The position numbers and the translations under genes were made by a program. The notes beneath the pieces were generated by a model. It was not told where the DNA came from, made no database searches, and worked only from the letters and a program-made list of their open reading frames with translations. Of a stretch of 25,969 nt of DNA, positions 8,801-14,700 are shown piece by piece; position 1 is the first letter of the stretch, and each line of letters opens with the position of its first letter. Source of the DNA: a virus; the IMG/VR virus record IMGVR_UViG_3300007074_002071, positions 1-25,969 of that record. One strand, 5' to 3'.

Positions 8801-9352
8801 AGCGCCAAAATCGCCAATCTTGACGCCGAGAAAGTGAACACTGGAACCCTCGCGACGATGGTCCTGACCGCGTCAAAGACCCGAACGGACTCGAGTTTTT
8901 TCAACGCCGGAACCCCAGCCAATACATTCCCCTCCTTCTGTGCCGAACGCGATACCGAGGCCACAGCCGGAGACAAAACCGTCGGAAACTACAACTACTC
9001 GATCCTATCGGTCAACGGATGGAGCGTCGGCACCGGGCACGCGACCCGGTTCGGAAAAGCAACGATGACATTCACCGTCTCCCTCAAAGCCTCCTTCACC
9101 ATCACCGATCGAGGAGCCGGAAACTCTCACGCCGACGCGCGCTCCGTTTTCCGCATCAACGCGGGAAGCTGGCAAACCCTCTCAGAAACCGATCGCGCCA
9201 CTGAGACCGATGGAGGCGCAGCAATCACCGACTCCGTCGAAATCACCGGATTGACCGGCTCAGACGTGATCGACTTCGGGATTCAGGTCATCGTCCCAGC
9301 TACCCAATACTACGGAAACGCCGTCATGAGCGTCGTTTTCGGAAACGTCTGA
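5861..9352 (+). CDS. Tail tip / host specificity protein (J/TipJ-like)
   Basis: A 1163-residue protein, the last and largest of the tail module. Residues about 1-450 look like the conserved tail-hub part of J/TipJ-type proteins, including HSPSLTRSQPVRDVVREFF and the aligned GDPDIGAPSFSKAANKVVV. Residues about 680-890 look like beta-sandwich (Ig or fibronectin type III-like) modules, for example GVSITGALSMLIAEWTNPV. A helical, repetitive stretch follows at about 940-1010 (ADSIVAGAIAAGAITAEAVG, SAKIANLDAEKVNTGTLAT), as in many central-fibre C-termini, and then a short beta-rich tip domain that may contact the host receptor. It starts with a 4-nt overlap and no Shine-Dalgarno site. The protein decides host range and is expected to evolve fastest at its C-terminus. 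Confidence 0.85.
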   Translation: MSFGYRRPSEAPTTAGLDADEVATNQKAVPARWFIGDDWCPLTWLIPQPLNVEYIEQREKVGKSKQTTGHEVFADLAGLACVGLVHSITAIEVAKEIVWTGSIVRPTDTEDPSYWRATIVTNVGTFYIYWGRADQPVDSILLAPLGALDATQSHPAYRNQCIVIAKRASFGQSTSAPSIRVKLRRVPVPQIGTFAAENHAQGESLLAGALELLTDPIFGASIATKHFTAADWEALSTAVIAGAGRHSPSLTRSQPVRDVVREFFRLFDGWARIEGGKITPGFFPHDGTGLDDLPEISHHDIIGDPDIGAPSFSKAANKVVVTFRDRTQKHREDTEKHTARSNSRARQRVQPVTVSALSIIDRDQARSYAAELARGSAEGESKGSFTVRLPRAIKTNGDPLQAGDNFNLDWSPYELDQISRITRISHPYRGAPSIDYVAERGIYPLPYVPPVSLQPDLGAPLPTPIAHARILELTTELAGTPIGIQIAILAQRPPGEHEDAAAVKAKNVAGFNLHYSADDATFDPIGNASGWSVRANLVGAVANTAAATTITINIPADNLDTDRITPISAEDQADDQLLLIIGDEVLSVGDVTLNAGNHDLTDCLRARQGSIKAAGADDAEVWLIYRDELPRFAHKRFIEDTTRYFKPQPYSPGNVVDLADIDSITHAFRDRADELPVIALGAAPVSPVVGIGQNFTGSISDVNGDLTTYEITAARIVAAAIDSEITIRSAEFGPDDRALFNFKVPVAFPQAGTWRIIVRAHDERTGFKETQTADITVSAGSGGYGTDDGVTPSAITGVSITGALSMLIAEWTNPVNTPILRTLIYIADTAAKPANPSASIEDPQQFYFLQGLDSSTQKYFWFEVVGRNGRKSAVSGPHNATTRAGIDLSDIVAGLTMVEIVGALPGTDLTDGRTVFLTTDKKLYRYDATAEEWTRKIDGADLVADSIVAGAIAAGAITAEAVGANEIIANVANIQNGIITSAKIANLDAEKVNTGTLATMVLTASKTRTDSSFFNAGTPANTFPSFCAERDTEATAGDKTVGNYNYSILSVNGWSVGTGHATRFGKATMTFTVSLKASFTITDRGAGNSHADARSVFRINAGSWQTLSETDRATETDGGAAITDSVEITGLTGSDVIDFGIQVIVPATQYYGNAVMSVVFGNV

Positions 9353-9356
9353 GATC

Positions 9357-9599
9357 ATGAAAGTCGAACAAATCAGATTTACGCGCGAGACCGGGCGCAA
9401 CCGCTACACCATAGCCGAACGCGTCGAAATCGAAGCCATCGAAATCAGCTCCGATGATTCCGACTTTGTAGAAATCGAGCTCACTGAAGACGGGCCAGGT
9501 TTAAAAAAAGGCGCGCGACTTCGCGTCTTGAAACAGAAACTCAAAGCGCGCAAAGAGCCGAAAACGAAACCCGCGAAGAAGAAGCAACGCGGATCCTAG
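9357..9599 (+). CDS. Small lysine-rich hypothetical protein
   Basis: An 80-residue protein that starts 4 nt after the tail-tip stop. The first 45 residues (MKVEQIRFTRETGRNRYTIA) are mixed beta-like and acidic; the last 30 are strongly basic, with many Lys and Arg (KQKLKARKEPKTKPAKKKQ). It has no cysteine and no membrane segment. The basic tail suggests nucleic-acid or membrane-surface contact, but no family is recognised. Tight spacing indicates co-transcription with the tail genes. Confidence 0.6.
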   Translation: MKVEQIRFTRETGRNRYTIAERVEIEAIEISSDDSDFVEIELTEDGPGLKKGARLRVLKQKLKARKEPKTKPAKKKQRGS

Positions 9600-9632
9600 A
9601 GCGCGCCCCTCCGTTGATAGCCGTGCATTTGT

Positions 9633-10202
9633 ATGAAGATCCGTCTCTTTATCCTCCTCGCGCTCTCTTTCGCCTTCTTCGGATGCCAGACGCAAAGCGT
9701 CAAAGTCCCCAAGCTCCCAGAATGGAAACAATCCACCGATTCCCAGATCTACGGAATCGGAGACATCTACGAAGGACTCGCCCAATACGCCCCCGGAGCA
9801 CACCTAGTCGCGCCAGCCGACGCCTACTTTACAAAAATCCCTCACGCATTCGCCGAAGAACTCACCCGCTGGACATGGGAATTTCTCACCGCGACCGGGA
9901 TCAAATACACCGCCGAAAGTTTCGACTGTGATGACTTCGCCGAAGCCTTCGCCCTAGCGATCAACGTATCAGCCGCGCGCGCCGGAGTAGAAGCGCAACC
10001 CCTTGGATTCCGAATCTTCGTCGATCAAACTCACGAATTCGGAGGAGTCGGAGCCGGAGGGAGCACCGCGAAACACGCGCTGAACGTCGTCTACACCGAT
10101 CGAGGCCCCTACGTCATCGAACCTCAACCCAGTCGCGCCCCGCGCATGAAACCGCTCTCCGAATACCGAAACCTAATCTGGGAAGTCCGGATAGGAGGCT
10201 GA
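9633..10202 (+). CDS. Lipoprotein with Cys-His-Glu papain/transglutaminase-like arrangement
   Basis: A 189-residue protein with a clear lipoprotein signal: MKIR, a hydrophobic core, and the lipobox AFFGC with the lipidated cysteine at C18. The mature part holds FDCDDFAEAFALA (C99), then KHALNVVYTDRGPYVIEP with H148 and E163. This Cys...His...acid order and the C-D-D-F look recall transglutaminase-like or BTLCP-type cysteine peptidases found in phage genomes, so cleavage or crosslinking of envelope peptides is possible. It would face the periplasm attached to a membrane. Its place right after the tail genes fits a lysis or envelope-modifying role. Function is inferred from the motif only. Confidence 0.68.
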   Translation: MKIRLFILLALSFAFFGCQTQSVKVPKLPEWKQSTDSQIYGIGDIYEGLAQYAPGAHLVAPADAYFTKIPHAFAEELTRWTWEFLTATGIKYTAESFDCDDFAEAFALAINVSAARAGVEAQPLGFRIFVDQTHEFGGVGAGGSTAKHALNVVYTDRGPYVIEPQPSRAPRMKPLSEYRNLIWEVRIGG

Positions 10203-10206
10203 GCCG

Positions 10207-10854
10207 ATGCCCCACGATTCGCGACCCATTTACATCCTCGTCAACGGAATCCTCTCCAACCCCGGAGACTCCGATCAATGGACAGATCACGGGGTGACAT
10301 GGCTACACCAACGCGCCGGAATCAATGCCCAGTGTGAGAAATTTGAATACTTCGCGCGCGCCCTCACCCGCCGATTCAAACAAGACAAACACTCGACCGA
10401 ACTCGCCCAACTCATCGCCAGCTACGAAGGGCGAGAACTCCACGTAGTCACCCACTCCAACGGAGCCGATCTCCTCATTCGCGCCCTCCGGAAACCAGAG
10501 CTAGCAGAGATTGAAATCGAGTCCGCTCACCTCATCGCCGCCGCGTGCGAAGAAGACTTTTCGACGAACGGACTCAATGCCGCCCTAGCCGCTGAACGAC
10601 TAGGCTCCATCTACGTCTACGCCTCCGAAAATGACGGCGTCCTGAAATACTTCGCGCGCCCCTCCCGGTTCCTCCTCGGCTGGGCAAATCTAGGATACGG
10701 GCTCCTAGGACTACGCGGACCCATCAACGTCGCGCGCGCCATCAGTCCAGCCGTCGTCACCACCTGGAAGAACCATCACGGCCACTCGACATGGTTCAAA
10801 GGCGAACACTTTGCGGAGACCTTTTACGCTATTCTAACCAACGATCAAAAATGA
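10207..10854 (+). CDS. Phage alpha/beta hydrolase (lipase/esterase-like)
   Basis: A 215-residue protein with an alpha/beta hydrolase plan: an early strand and loop (PIYILVNGILSNPGDSDQW), the nucleophile elbow VVTHSNGAD with S84, a likely acid in ASENDGV (D143) and a late histidine in NHHGHSTWF (H193). The fold acts on ester, amide or lipid substrates; the natural substrate is unknown. There is no signal peptide. AGGAGG lies a few bases before ATG 10207, one of the few good ribosome-binding sites in the late region. By position it could act in lysis, as LysB-type esterases do in mycobacteriophages, but the host is probably not a mycolate producer, so an envelope-lipid esterase is only one option. 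Confidence 0.72.
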   Translation: MPHDSRPIYILVNGILSNPGDSDQWTDHGVTWLHQRAGINAQCEKFEYFARALTRRFKQDKHSTELAQLIASYEGRELHVVTHSNGADLLIRALRKPELAEIEIESAHLIAAACEEDFSTNGLNAALAAERLGSIYVYASENDGVLKYFARPSRFLLGWANLGYGLLGLRGPINVARAISPAVVTTWKNHHGHSTWFKGEHFAETFYAILTNDQK

Positions 10855-11186
10855 AAACCAAACGGCTCCTCCCCCTACTCCTCGCGCTCGCCCTCGCAAT
10901 CGCCTTCACCGGATGCACCGCGCCCAAAATGCTCACATCCGCCTCGACCACCCTCAAAGTCACGACCCCCGAAGGACTGCAAGTCGAATACAGCTCCCCC
11001 AAAGATCAAGACGTAGAATACGATCCCACCACCGGGAAATTTCACGTCCGCTCCACCAGCAACGAAGCGCTCATGAACAGCGCGCGCGCCATGGAAGCCG
11101 AATCCATGAAAAACCTCTCCGGAGCCGTCCGAGACGCCCTCACCCTCGTCTCCCCCCTACGACAACTCCCCCCAATTTCTCCCTAA
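10851..11186 (+). CDS. Small lipoprotein
   Basis: A 111-residue protein starting at the ATG that overlaps the hydrolase stop by 4 nt (ATGA); an upstream in-frame ATG at 10791 would bury the signal peptide and is rejected. MKTKRLLPLLLALALAIAF is followed by the lipobox TGC, with the lipidated cysteine near residue 22. The rest is hydrophilic, with short beta-like segments (STTLKVTTPEGLQVEYSSP) and a helical end. It has the size and topology of an outer-membrane spanin-type lipoprotein, but no partner inner-membrane spanin is seen beside it, so this is only a suggestion. Confidence 0.68.
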   Translation: MKTKRLLPLLLALALAIAFTGCTAPKMLTSASTTLKVTTPEGLQVEYSSPKDQDVEYDPTTGKFHVRSTSNEALMNSARAMEAESMKNLSGAVRDALTLVSPLRQLPPISP

Positions 11187-11365
11187 TAGGAAGAATGCCG
11201 CGCTCGTTGAAACGGATATCGACGGATCTGGCTCCGGGGGGCGCAAATCACAACCCCGGAGAATTCATAACGAGAGACCGATTCAGCTCCCGAAACCGTC
11301 AAACTGAATCAAGCCCGTGCCCCGCTCTATCGACGGGCACGGGCAACCCTTTTCCTCATCAATAA
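11187..11365 (+). ncRNA. Structured 179-bp non-coding stretch with three hairpins
   Basis: No supported gene lies here. Three perfect inverted repeats follow each other on the + strand: CTCCGGGG/CCCCGGAG (11232-11261, loop 14), GATTCAG/CTGAATC (11280-11310, loop 17) and GCCCGTGCCC/GGGCACGGGC (11313-11344, loop 12). The last is terminator-like. The set could be a structured leader, a small RNA or simply a processed intergenic region; no known RNA family is recognised. Confidence 0.45.
11313..11344 (+). terminator. Probable intrinsic terminator after the lipoprotein gene
   Basis: A perfect 10-bp GC-rich stem GCCCGTGCCC/GGGCACGGGC with a 12-nt loop, followed by AACCCTTTTCC. The T run is short and interrupted, so termination may be partial; it would cut the late transcript before the last gene of the cluster. 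Confidence 0.6.
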
Positions 11366-12007
11366 ATGCCCATAGACCTCTGGACCCCTCTCTTCGGTTT
11401 CCTCTGCGTGATAGCCACCGGCTTTTTCGGTTGGCTACGAACCCGGAATCACTCAACCGCCCGAGAACAAGCCGAAGTTGAAATGAACTTCCAAGCGACT
11501 CAACTCAGTTTCAGCCGCATTGCAGCCGATTGGGGGACGACTCACGAAGAGATCCGGCACCTCATGGACACGAGCACGATTGACCGCGTGATGATCTTTG
11601 TCGCATGGAACGGAAACAACGCCCCCCGCTGGACAACAGCCGTCCTCCAGATCCGCCAAGGCGAGCAAGACCCGATATCATATATTCACTACGCGCTCGA
11701 TGATGATTATCGCGATCGGATGGTGCGGATCGGAGCAAGCGGGACCGCGCACGTGAGGACAGCTGATTTGGAATCGTGCAAAATCAAAAGAACCTACGAA
11801 GTCGAGGAAGTCACAGAGGCGATTTGGTCTCATATCTCGAAAGAGCAGCTCCCGGGCTCGAAAGCCGTCGCTCACACGTATTGCTCATGGGCCACCCACG
11901 ACCCAGTGGGAATCGACGCCAAGACCGCAACCCGTTGCATGATCTTGACCGGACGCCTCAAAGGAATCGCCGCCAGCCTTAACGCCCCTGGAGTCGTCAA
12001 TCCCTAG
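11366..12007 (+). CDS. Membrane-anchored protein with cytoplasmic sensor-like domain, unknown
   Basis: A 213-residue protein. Residues about 5-24 (LWTPLFGFLCVIATGFFGWL) form one transmembrane helix followed by basic RTRNHS, which predicts the large C-terminal part on the cytoplasmic side. That part has an alternating strand and helix pattern (IDRVMIFVAWNGNN, TAVLQIRQGEQDPISYIHYA) somewhat like a GAF/PAS-type sensor, but no ligand residues are recognisable. It is the last + strand gene before the convergent integrase and is preceded by a hairpin-rich region and no Shine-Dalgarno site. A holin-like role is not supported because only one membrane helix is visible. Confidence 0.62.
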   Translation: MPIDLWTPLFGFLCVIATGFFGWLRTRNHSTAREQAEVEMNFQATQLSFSRIAADWGTTHEEIRHLMDTSTIDRVMIFVAWNGNNAPRWTTAVLQIRQGEQDPISYIHYALDDDYRDRMVRIGASGTAHVRTADLESCKIKRTYEVEEVTEAIWSHISKEQLPGSKAVAHTYCSWATHDPVGIDAKTATRCMILTGRLKGIAASLNAPGVVNP

Positions 12008-12069
12008 TCCGATGATATTTGAAAAGGAGCAACGCGAAATTGCCCTAACTGAAAGGTTTCCGATTCTTT

Positions 12070-13371
12070 TTAGTTCGTCGGAGGACCGCTTGACGGTGAA
12101 CAGGTGAGCGCAACCGAATGGTTGCCGACTGACCAAATGCTATCGGGGGACGGAAATCGATGTGCCCCCCCCCTAGGCTTCAGTCCCGTCCCTCTCCGAG
12201 ACGCTTTCCGGGGCTCCGAGTAGTGTAACGTCAAGCCATCGAGCGCGAGTGCGTCAGCCAAGGGAACGGGCCGAATGTAGCTCTGAAATAGGACGCGTTC
12301 ACTGTTTCCCATGTCTTGCTCCAGTGCCTTGGTGTCCTTTGTCATAACGTATCGATGAGACGCGTAAGAGTGCCGGAGAAGATCCTTCTCCCAATCGTCA
12401 AACACCCCCGCATCTTTACGAATCCGATCAAACTTCCGTTTCGAGAAATAGTTTGGAGCGAGCTTCTCAGATTTGCACCAAGTCAGAATCCTCCAGAGCG
12501 GACCATGAATCGACGCATTGCGCCGCCGTCGTCCTCCCTTGGCTTTGTTGACCTCGATCAAAAGATGTTCCGGTTCAAGGTAGAAATCAGACCACCCATC
12601 GAGCCGGGGGGCCTCTCCCGGACGCACCCCTGAGAGCGCACAAATCGACAAAAACGGGAGCATTTCCGGACCCTCCGCATCGGTAAGCGCCATCTGAAGG
12701 AGTCTCCATATCCGATCGAACGAAAGAACCCCAGGAATTCGAGCGCGATGAACCGGGCGATCGAGATCCGTCACGGGATTCTCGAAAAGTAGTCGCCTTC
12801 GAGGGTTCGAAAGGAACGCGCAAAAAAGCTTCATTAGGTCGAATCGATCGCGCTGACTTCGATCCATGCGATCGGAATCATAGATCCAGCTCGAAACTTG
12901 GAGAACCGAGATCTCATCCGTCCGAGACACTCCGGAAACGCGCGCGAAATGAGTCAGCACAATTCGCCGACAATTGATCGTCACCTCCACACATTTCCGT
13001 TGATCACTTAGCCAACTACAAAAAAGCTCAATCCCGTCCTTGATTGAGACACCCTGAACAGGCTTGAAATGCCGAAGGTAGAATTCAGCCGCGCGGGAAT
13101 GAGTTACCCCAGCCGGGAGGACATCGCGAGCGCGCTCCGCGTCCCGAAGTTGTCCCTCAGGGAGGGTAGTCAATCGAGGTTGGAGATCTCCCGGATTGGC
13201 TACTGTCCGGAGTTGTTCCGCTGCGAAAATCTCAGCCTCATCCCTAGATCTGAAGTTATTTCGGATCCGTTTGCCCTCGATCGAGCCCTTGACGCGAAAA
13301 GAAATCGAGCCAGAGCGATTCTTGAACGGGGTAATTTCCAGAGGTCGAGCGGTTGCCAAAACGGTTGCCAA
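12070..13371 (-). CDS. int: Phage tyrosine recombinase (integrase)
   Basis: A 433-residue site-specific recombinase that inserts and excises the phage at the attachment site beside it. The N-terminal arm-binding part (ITPFKNRSGSISFRVKGSIE) is the beta-sheet type. The catalytic domain shows the first Arg in ALSGVRPGEAPRL, Lys in NKAKGGRRRR, box II as DLLRHSYASHRY (Arg-His present, the usual preceding His replaced by Asp, as in some bacterial phage integrases) and the nucleophile Tyr in LFQSYIRPV. A long hydrophilic tail of about 50 residues follows. The only start near the 5' end is TTG at 13371, with another TTG 12 nt downstream. It is transcribed towards the late genes, and its start lies inside two attP arm-like repeats, so integrase binding could repress its own expression. 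Confidence 0.93.
   Translation of the reverse strand: MATVLATARPLEITPFKNRSGSISFRVKGSIEGKRIRNNFRSRDEAEIFAAEQLRTVANPGDLQPRLTTLPEGQLRDAERARDVLPAGVTHSRAAEFYLRHFKPVQGVSIKDGIELFCSWLSDQRKCVEVTINCRRIVLTHFARVSGVSRTDEISVLQVSSWIYDSDRMDRSQRDRFDLMKLFCAFLSNPRRRLLFENPVTDLDRPVHRARIPGVLSFDRIWRLLQMALTDAEGPEMLPFLSICALSGVRPGEAPRLDGWSDFYLEPEHLLIEVNKAKGGRRRRNASIHGPLWRILTWCKSEKLAPNYFSKRKFDRIRKDAGVFDDWEKDLLRHSYASHRYVMTKDTKALEQDMGNSERVLFQSYIRPVPLADALALDGLTLHYSEPRKASRRGTGLKPRGGAHRFPSPDSIWSVGNHSVALTCSPSSGPPTN
13349..13370 (-). promoter_or_regulatory. Two direct copies of an integrase arm-type-like repeat
   Basis: GCGGTTGCCA (13349-13358) and ACGGTTGCCA (13361-13370) lie 12 bp apart over the first codons of the integrase gene. 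The same motif recurs beyond the tRNA-like core, which suggests arm-type binding sites for the integrase N-terminal domain. Confidence 0.5.
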
Positions 13372-13465
13372 TAGTTGACTAGAGCTGACTAAGTGCGATC
13401 ACCCGTGAACATACAAGCCCAAAGAAAAAGGCACCCCATCCCATAGGAAAAGACAGTTTTAGGGA

Positions 13466-13510
13466 TGGTGGAGCTGAGGGGAATCAAACCCCTGACCTCT
13501 TCATTGCGAA
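13466..13510 (-). other. attP: attP core: 3' part of a tRNA-Ala(CGC)-like gene
   Basis: Read on the - strand this gives the anticodon loop TTCGCAA, 3' anticodon stem TGAAG, variable loop AGGTC, a perfect T arm AGGGG-TTTGATT-CCCCT, acceptor strand CAGCTCC, discriminator A and CCA. The anticodon would be CGC (alanine). The 5' side of the anticodon stem and everything before it are missing, so this is not a tRNA gene. Temperate phages commonly carry such a 3' end as the crossover core, which restores the host tRNA after integration. It lies beside the integrase and is flanked by phage genes on both sides, so attP is the best reading. Confidence 0.8.
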
Positions 13511-13548
13511 CGTTTAATTCGGATACTGTCTATCAATGCCTTATGATA

Positions 13549-13583
13549 GCGGTTGCCAGTTTCTCAAATTTGGTGACAACCGC
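13549..13583. repeat. Inverted pair of arm-type-like repeats
   Basis: GCGGTTGCCA (13549-13558) and TGACAACCGC (13574-13583; 9 of 10 matches when inverted), with a 15-nt spacer. They mirror the two direct copies on the other side of the tRNA-like core and are good candidates for integrase or excisionase binding. Confidence 0.5.
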
Positions 13584-13634
13584 TGTCCTGTTTTGGCTCG
13601 CGCATGATCTGCTTGAGTGCTCCCCTCACCTTCC

Positions 13635-13856
13635 ATGGATTACTTGATCATTTGGCTGGTTTGCGGGGTACTTAGTGCAGTCATTGGAGCCGCTAAGGGT
13701 CGCGGGTTTTTAGGGTTTTTCTTGGGCGTTTTATTGGGGCCATTGGGCATCCTTGCGATGCTGATCATTCCGGGGAATCGGAAGGTCTGCTACTATTGCA
13801 AATCTCGTATCCACAAGGACGCGATTGTTTGCCCGAAGTGCGGGAAAAATCCTTAG
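13635..13856 (+). CDS. Small membrane protein with C-terminal zinc ribbon
   Basis: From ATG 13635 this gives 73 residues; an in-frame GTG at 13617 would add six. The N-terminal two thirds are hydrophobic, with one or two membrane helices (YLIIWLVCGVLSAVIGAA and GFFLGVLLGPLGILAMLII). The last 25 residues contain CYYC and CPKC twelve residues apart, a zinc ribbon. Similar two-helix/zinc-ribbon proteins are common in bacterial chromosomes. Next to attP and the repressor, in the place where lysogenic-conversion or superinfection-exclusion genes often sit, it may be expressed in the lysogen. Function is not known. Confidence 0.72.
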   Translation: MDYLIIWLVCGVLSAVIGAAKGRGFLGFFLGVLLGPLGILAMLIIPGNRKVCYYCKSRIHKDAIVCPKCGKNP

Positions 13857-14115
13857 CGACACACGCACCACCTCCCAGAAATCTTGAATGGACACGGGGG
13901 GAGTTCGTTGGTCTCTGCCGGAAACGGAATCATGTTTGAGGCCTCCATCGGGAGCAGTAACTGGGCTTGCCCGATGCGCCTATTTCGGCACGGGGACAAG
14001 GTCCGATTTGCGATCTTGGGGTTTGGGAATGGGATTGGATCCATCCGTCCTACCTTACCAATGTTTTACATTTAAAGCTCTAGGGATGATCACCTAGATT
14101 GGGAGGGAAAACCCC
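13857..14115. other. Intergenic stretch without a supported gene
   Basis: About 260 bp between the zinc-ribbon gene and the repressor. Short overlapping ORFs on both strands have no Shine-Dalgarno site, no motif and no preferred frame. The right end holds part of an imperfect hairpin that runs into the repressor 3' end. Nothing else is recognised. Confidence 0.5.
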
Positions 14116-14130
14116 TCATGCTGGGTGATC
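14088..14130 (-). terminator. Imperfect hairpin over the repressor 3' end
   Basis: GATCACCTAG (14088-14097) pairs with CTGGGTGATC (14121-14130) with one mismatch, and the centre folds further as GAGGG-AAAA-CCCCTC. It covers the TGA of the repressor gene. It could end the repressor mRNA, but no clear T run follows on either strand, so a regulatory palindrome is also possible. Confidence 0.45.
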
Positions 14131-14622
14131 GGTGCTTTGGGGGCTGAGGTTGTATTCTGCTAATTCTTCAGCCGCTTGCATGTTCCCAAAGTGCCCATCC
14201 TCTAGCTGGGAGGCGTCGATTTTGCCAGTGATCCAGCTGATTGTTGAGCCTAGGTCTGGATCCCCTGCGTTGATTTGATCTGCGATGGAGCGAAATTTCG
14301 CGCGAAGGTCGTCTGATACGTCGTCGAGTGGGACTTTGTCGCCTTGATCGCCTACGAATCGGATCTCTAGGAGCTCTAGGGGGAAGCCGCTCCGTTCTGC
14401 TACATCGTAGAGATGCGCGCTAAGGATGGTGTATTGATGCTCTGGGTCCGGACTGGAGCGAGTCACGAGCTTTTCGAGGTTTGCGGGACTGAGTCCGACT
14501 TGTCCGAGGAGGATTTTTGAGAGCGCGGATTTGATGATCCCGACGCGTTGCGCGAAATCGGAAACGTTGGTCGTTCCGTTGGCTCTCATCACGGCTCGGA
14601 CTGCGCTTTCTAGTCTGTTCAT
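14116..14622 (-). CDS. CI-like phage repressor (HTH_XRE type, no S24 domain)
   Basis: A 168-residue protein with an N-terminal helix-turn-helix of the Cro/CI (XRE) type at about residues 18-45 (VSDFAQRVGIIKSALSKIL). The C-terminal part is acidic and helical and lacks the Ser-Lys protease of LexA-like repressors, so induction would not use RecA-stimulated self-cleavage. It is divergent from the early gene at 14701 and shares a symmetric promoter/operator with it, the classical place for a lysogeny repressor. Its own -10 box ends 7 nt before the ATG, so the mRNA should start at or next to the start codon. The name is by analogy; a Cro-type role is possible. Confidence 0.82.
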   Translation of the reverse strand: MNRLESAVRAVMRANGTTNVSDFAQRVGIIKSALSKILLGQVGLSPANLEKLVTRSSPDPEHQYTILSAHLYDVAERSGFPLELLEIRFVGDQGDKVPLDDVSDDLRAKFRSIADQINAGDPDLGSTISWITGKIDASQLEDGHFGNMQAAEELAEYNLSPQSTDHPA

Positions 14623-14629
14623 GTGCGAG

Positions 14630-14693
14630 ATAGTAGAAAAAAAGGAAACTGGATCAATCTTTTTGTTGACGCAGTCCCTTTTTCTTCTACTGT
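14630..14693. promoter_or_regulatory. Symmetric divergent promoter/operator of repressor and early genes
   Basis: Rightward: TTGACG (14666-14671), 16 bp, TACTGT (14688-14693). Leftward, on the - strand: TTGATC (complement of 14652-14657), 16 bp, TACTAT (complement of 14630-14635). All four boxes are placed symmetrically about 14661.5. The outer parts form a long imperfect palindrome, ATAGTAGAAAAAAAGG facing CCCTTTTTCTTCTACTGT, so a dimeric repressor could bind both -10 regions. Each -10 box ends 7 nt before an ATG, with no Shine-Dalgarno site, which predicts two leaderless mRNAs. Confidence 0.72.
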
Positions 14694-14700
14694 CTCTTAT

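Larger units (their letters stand above)
13372..13634. other. Attachment-site region between integrase and zinc-ribbon gene
   Basis: About 260 bp with no supported gene. It holds the tRNA-Ala-like core at 13466-13510, the inverted pair of arm-like repeats at 13549-13583 and AT-rich flanks. An ORF reading through here on the + strand is just the complement of the tRNA fragment and is not counted as a gene. Confidence 0.65.

Noticed and set aside
12110-12125. Palindrome GCAACC-GAAT-GGTTGC in the integrase 3' end
   Set aside because: It resembles half of the arm-type repeat but lies 1.2 kb from the core inside coding sequence; chance is likely.
13466-13545. A complete tRNA gene
   Set aside because: Only the anticodon loop, 3' anticodon stem, T arm and acceptor 3' strand are present; no matching 5' acceptor strand (GGAGCTG), D arm or 5' anticodon stem is found upstream on the - strand.
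13465-13647. A 60-residue + strand ORF across the attachment site
   Set aside because: It is the complement of the tRNA fragment and its flank, with no ribosome site and no motif.
13853-14097. Several 60-70-residue ORFs on both strands between the zinc-ribbon and repressor genes
   Set aside because: They overlap each other in different frames, have no ribosome site and show no recognisable motif.
14623-14700. N-terminal extension of the first early gene from GTG 14623
   Set aside because: It would be translated through the operator and both promoters; ATG 14701 fits the -10 position.
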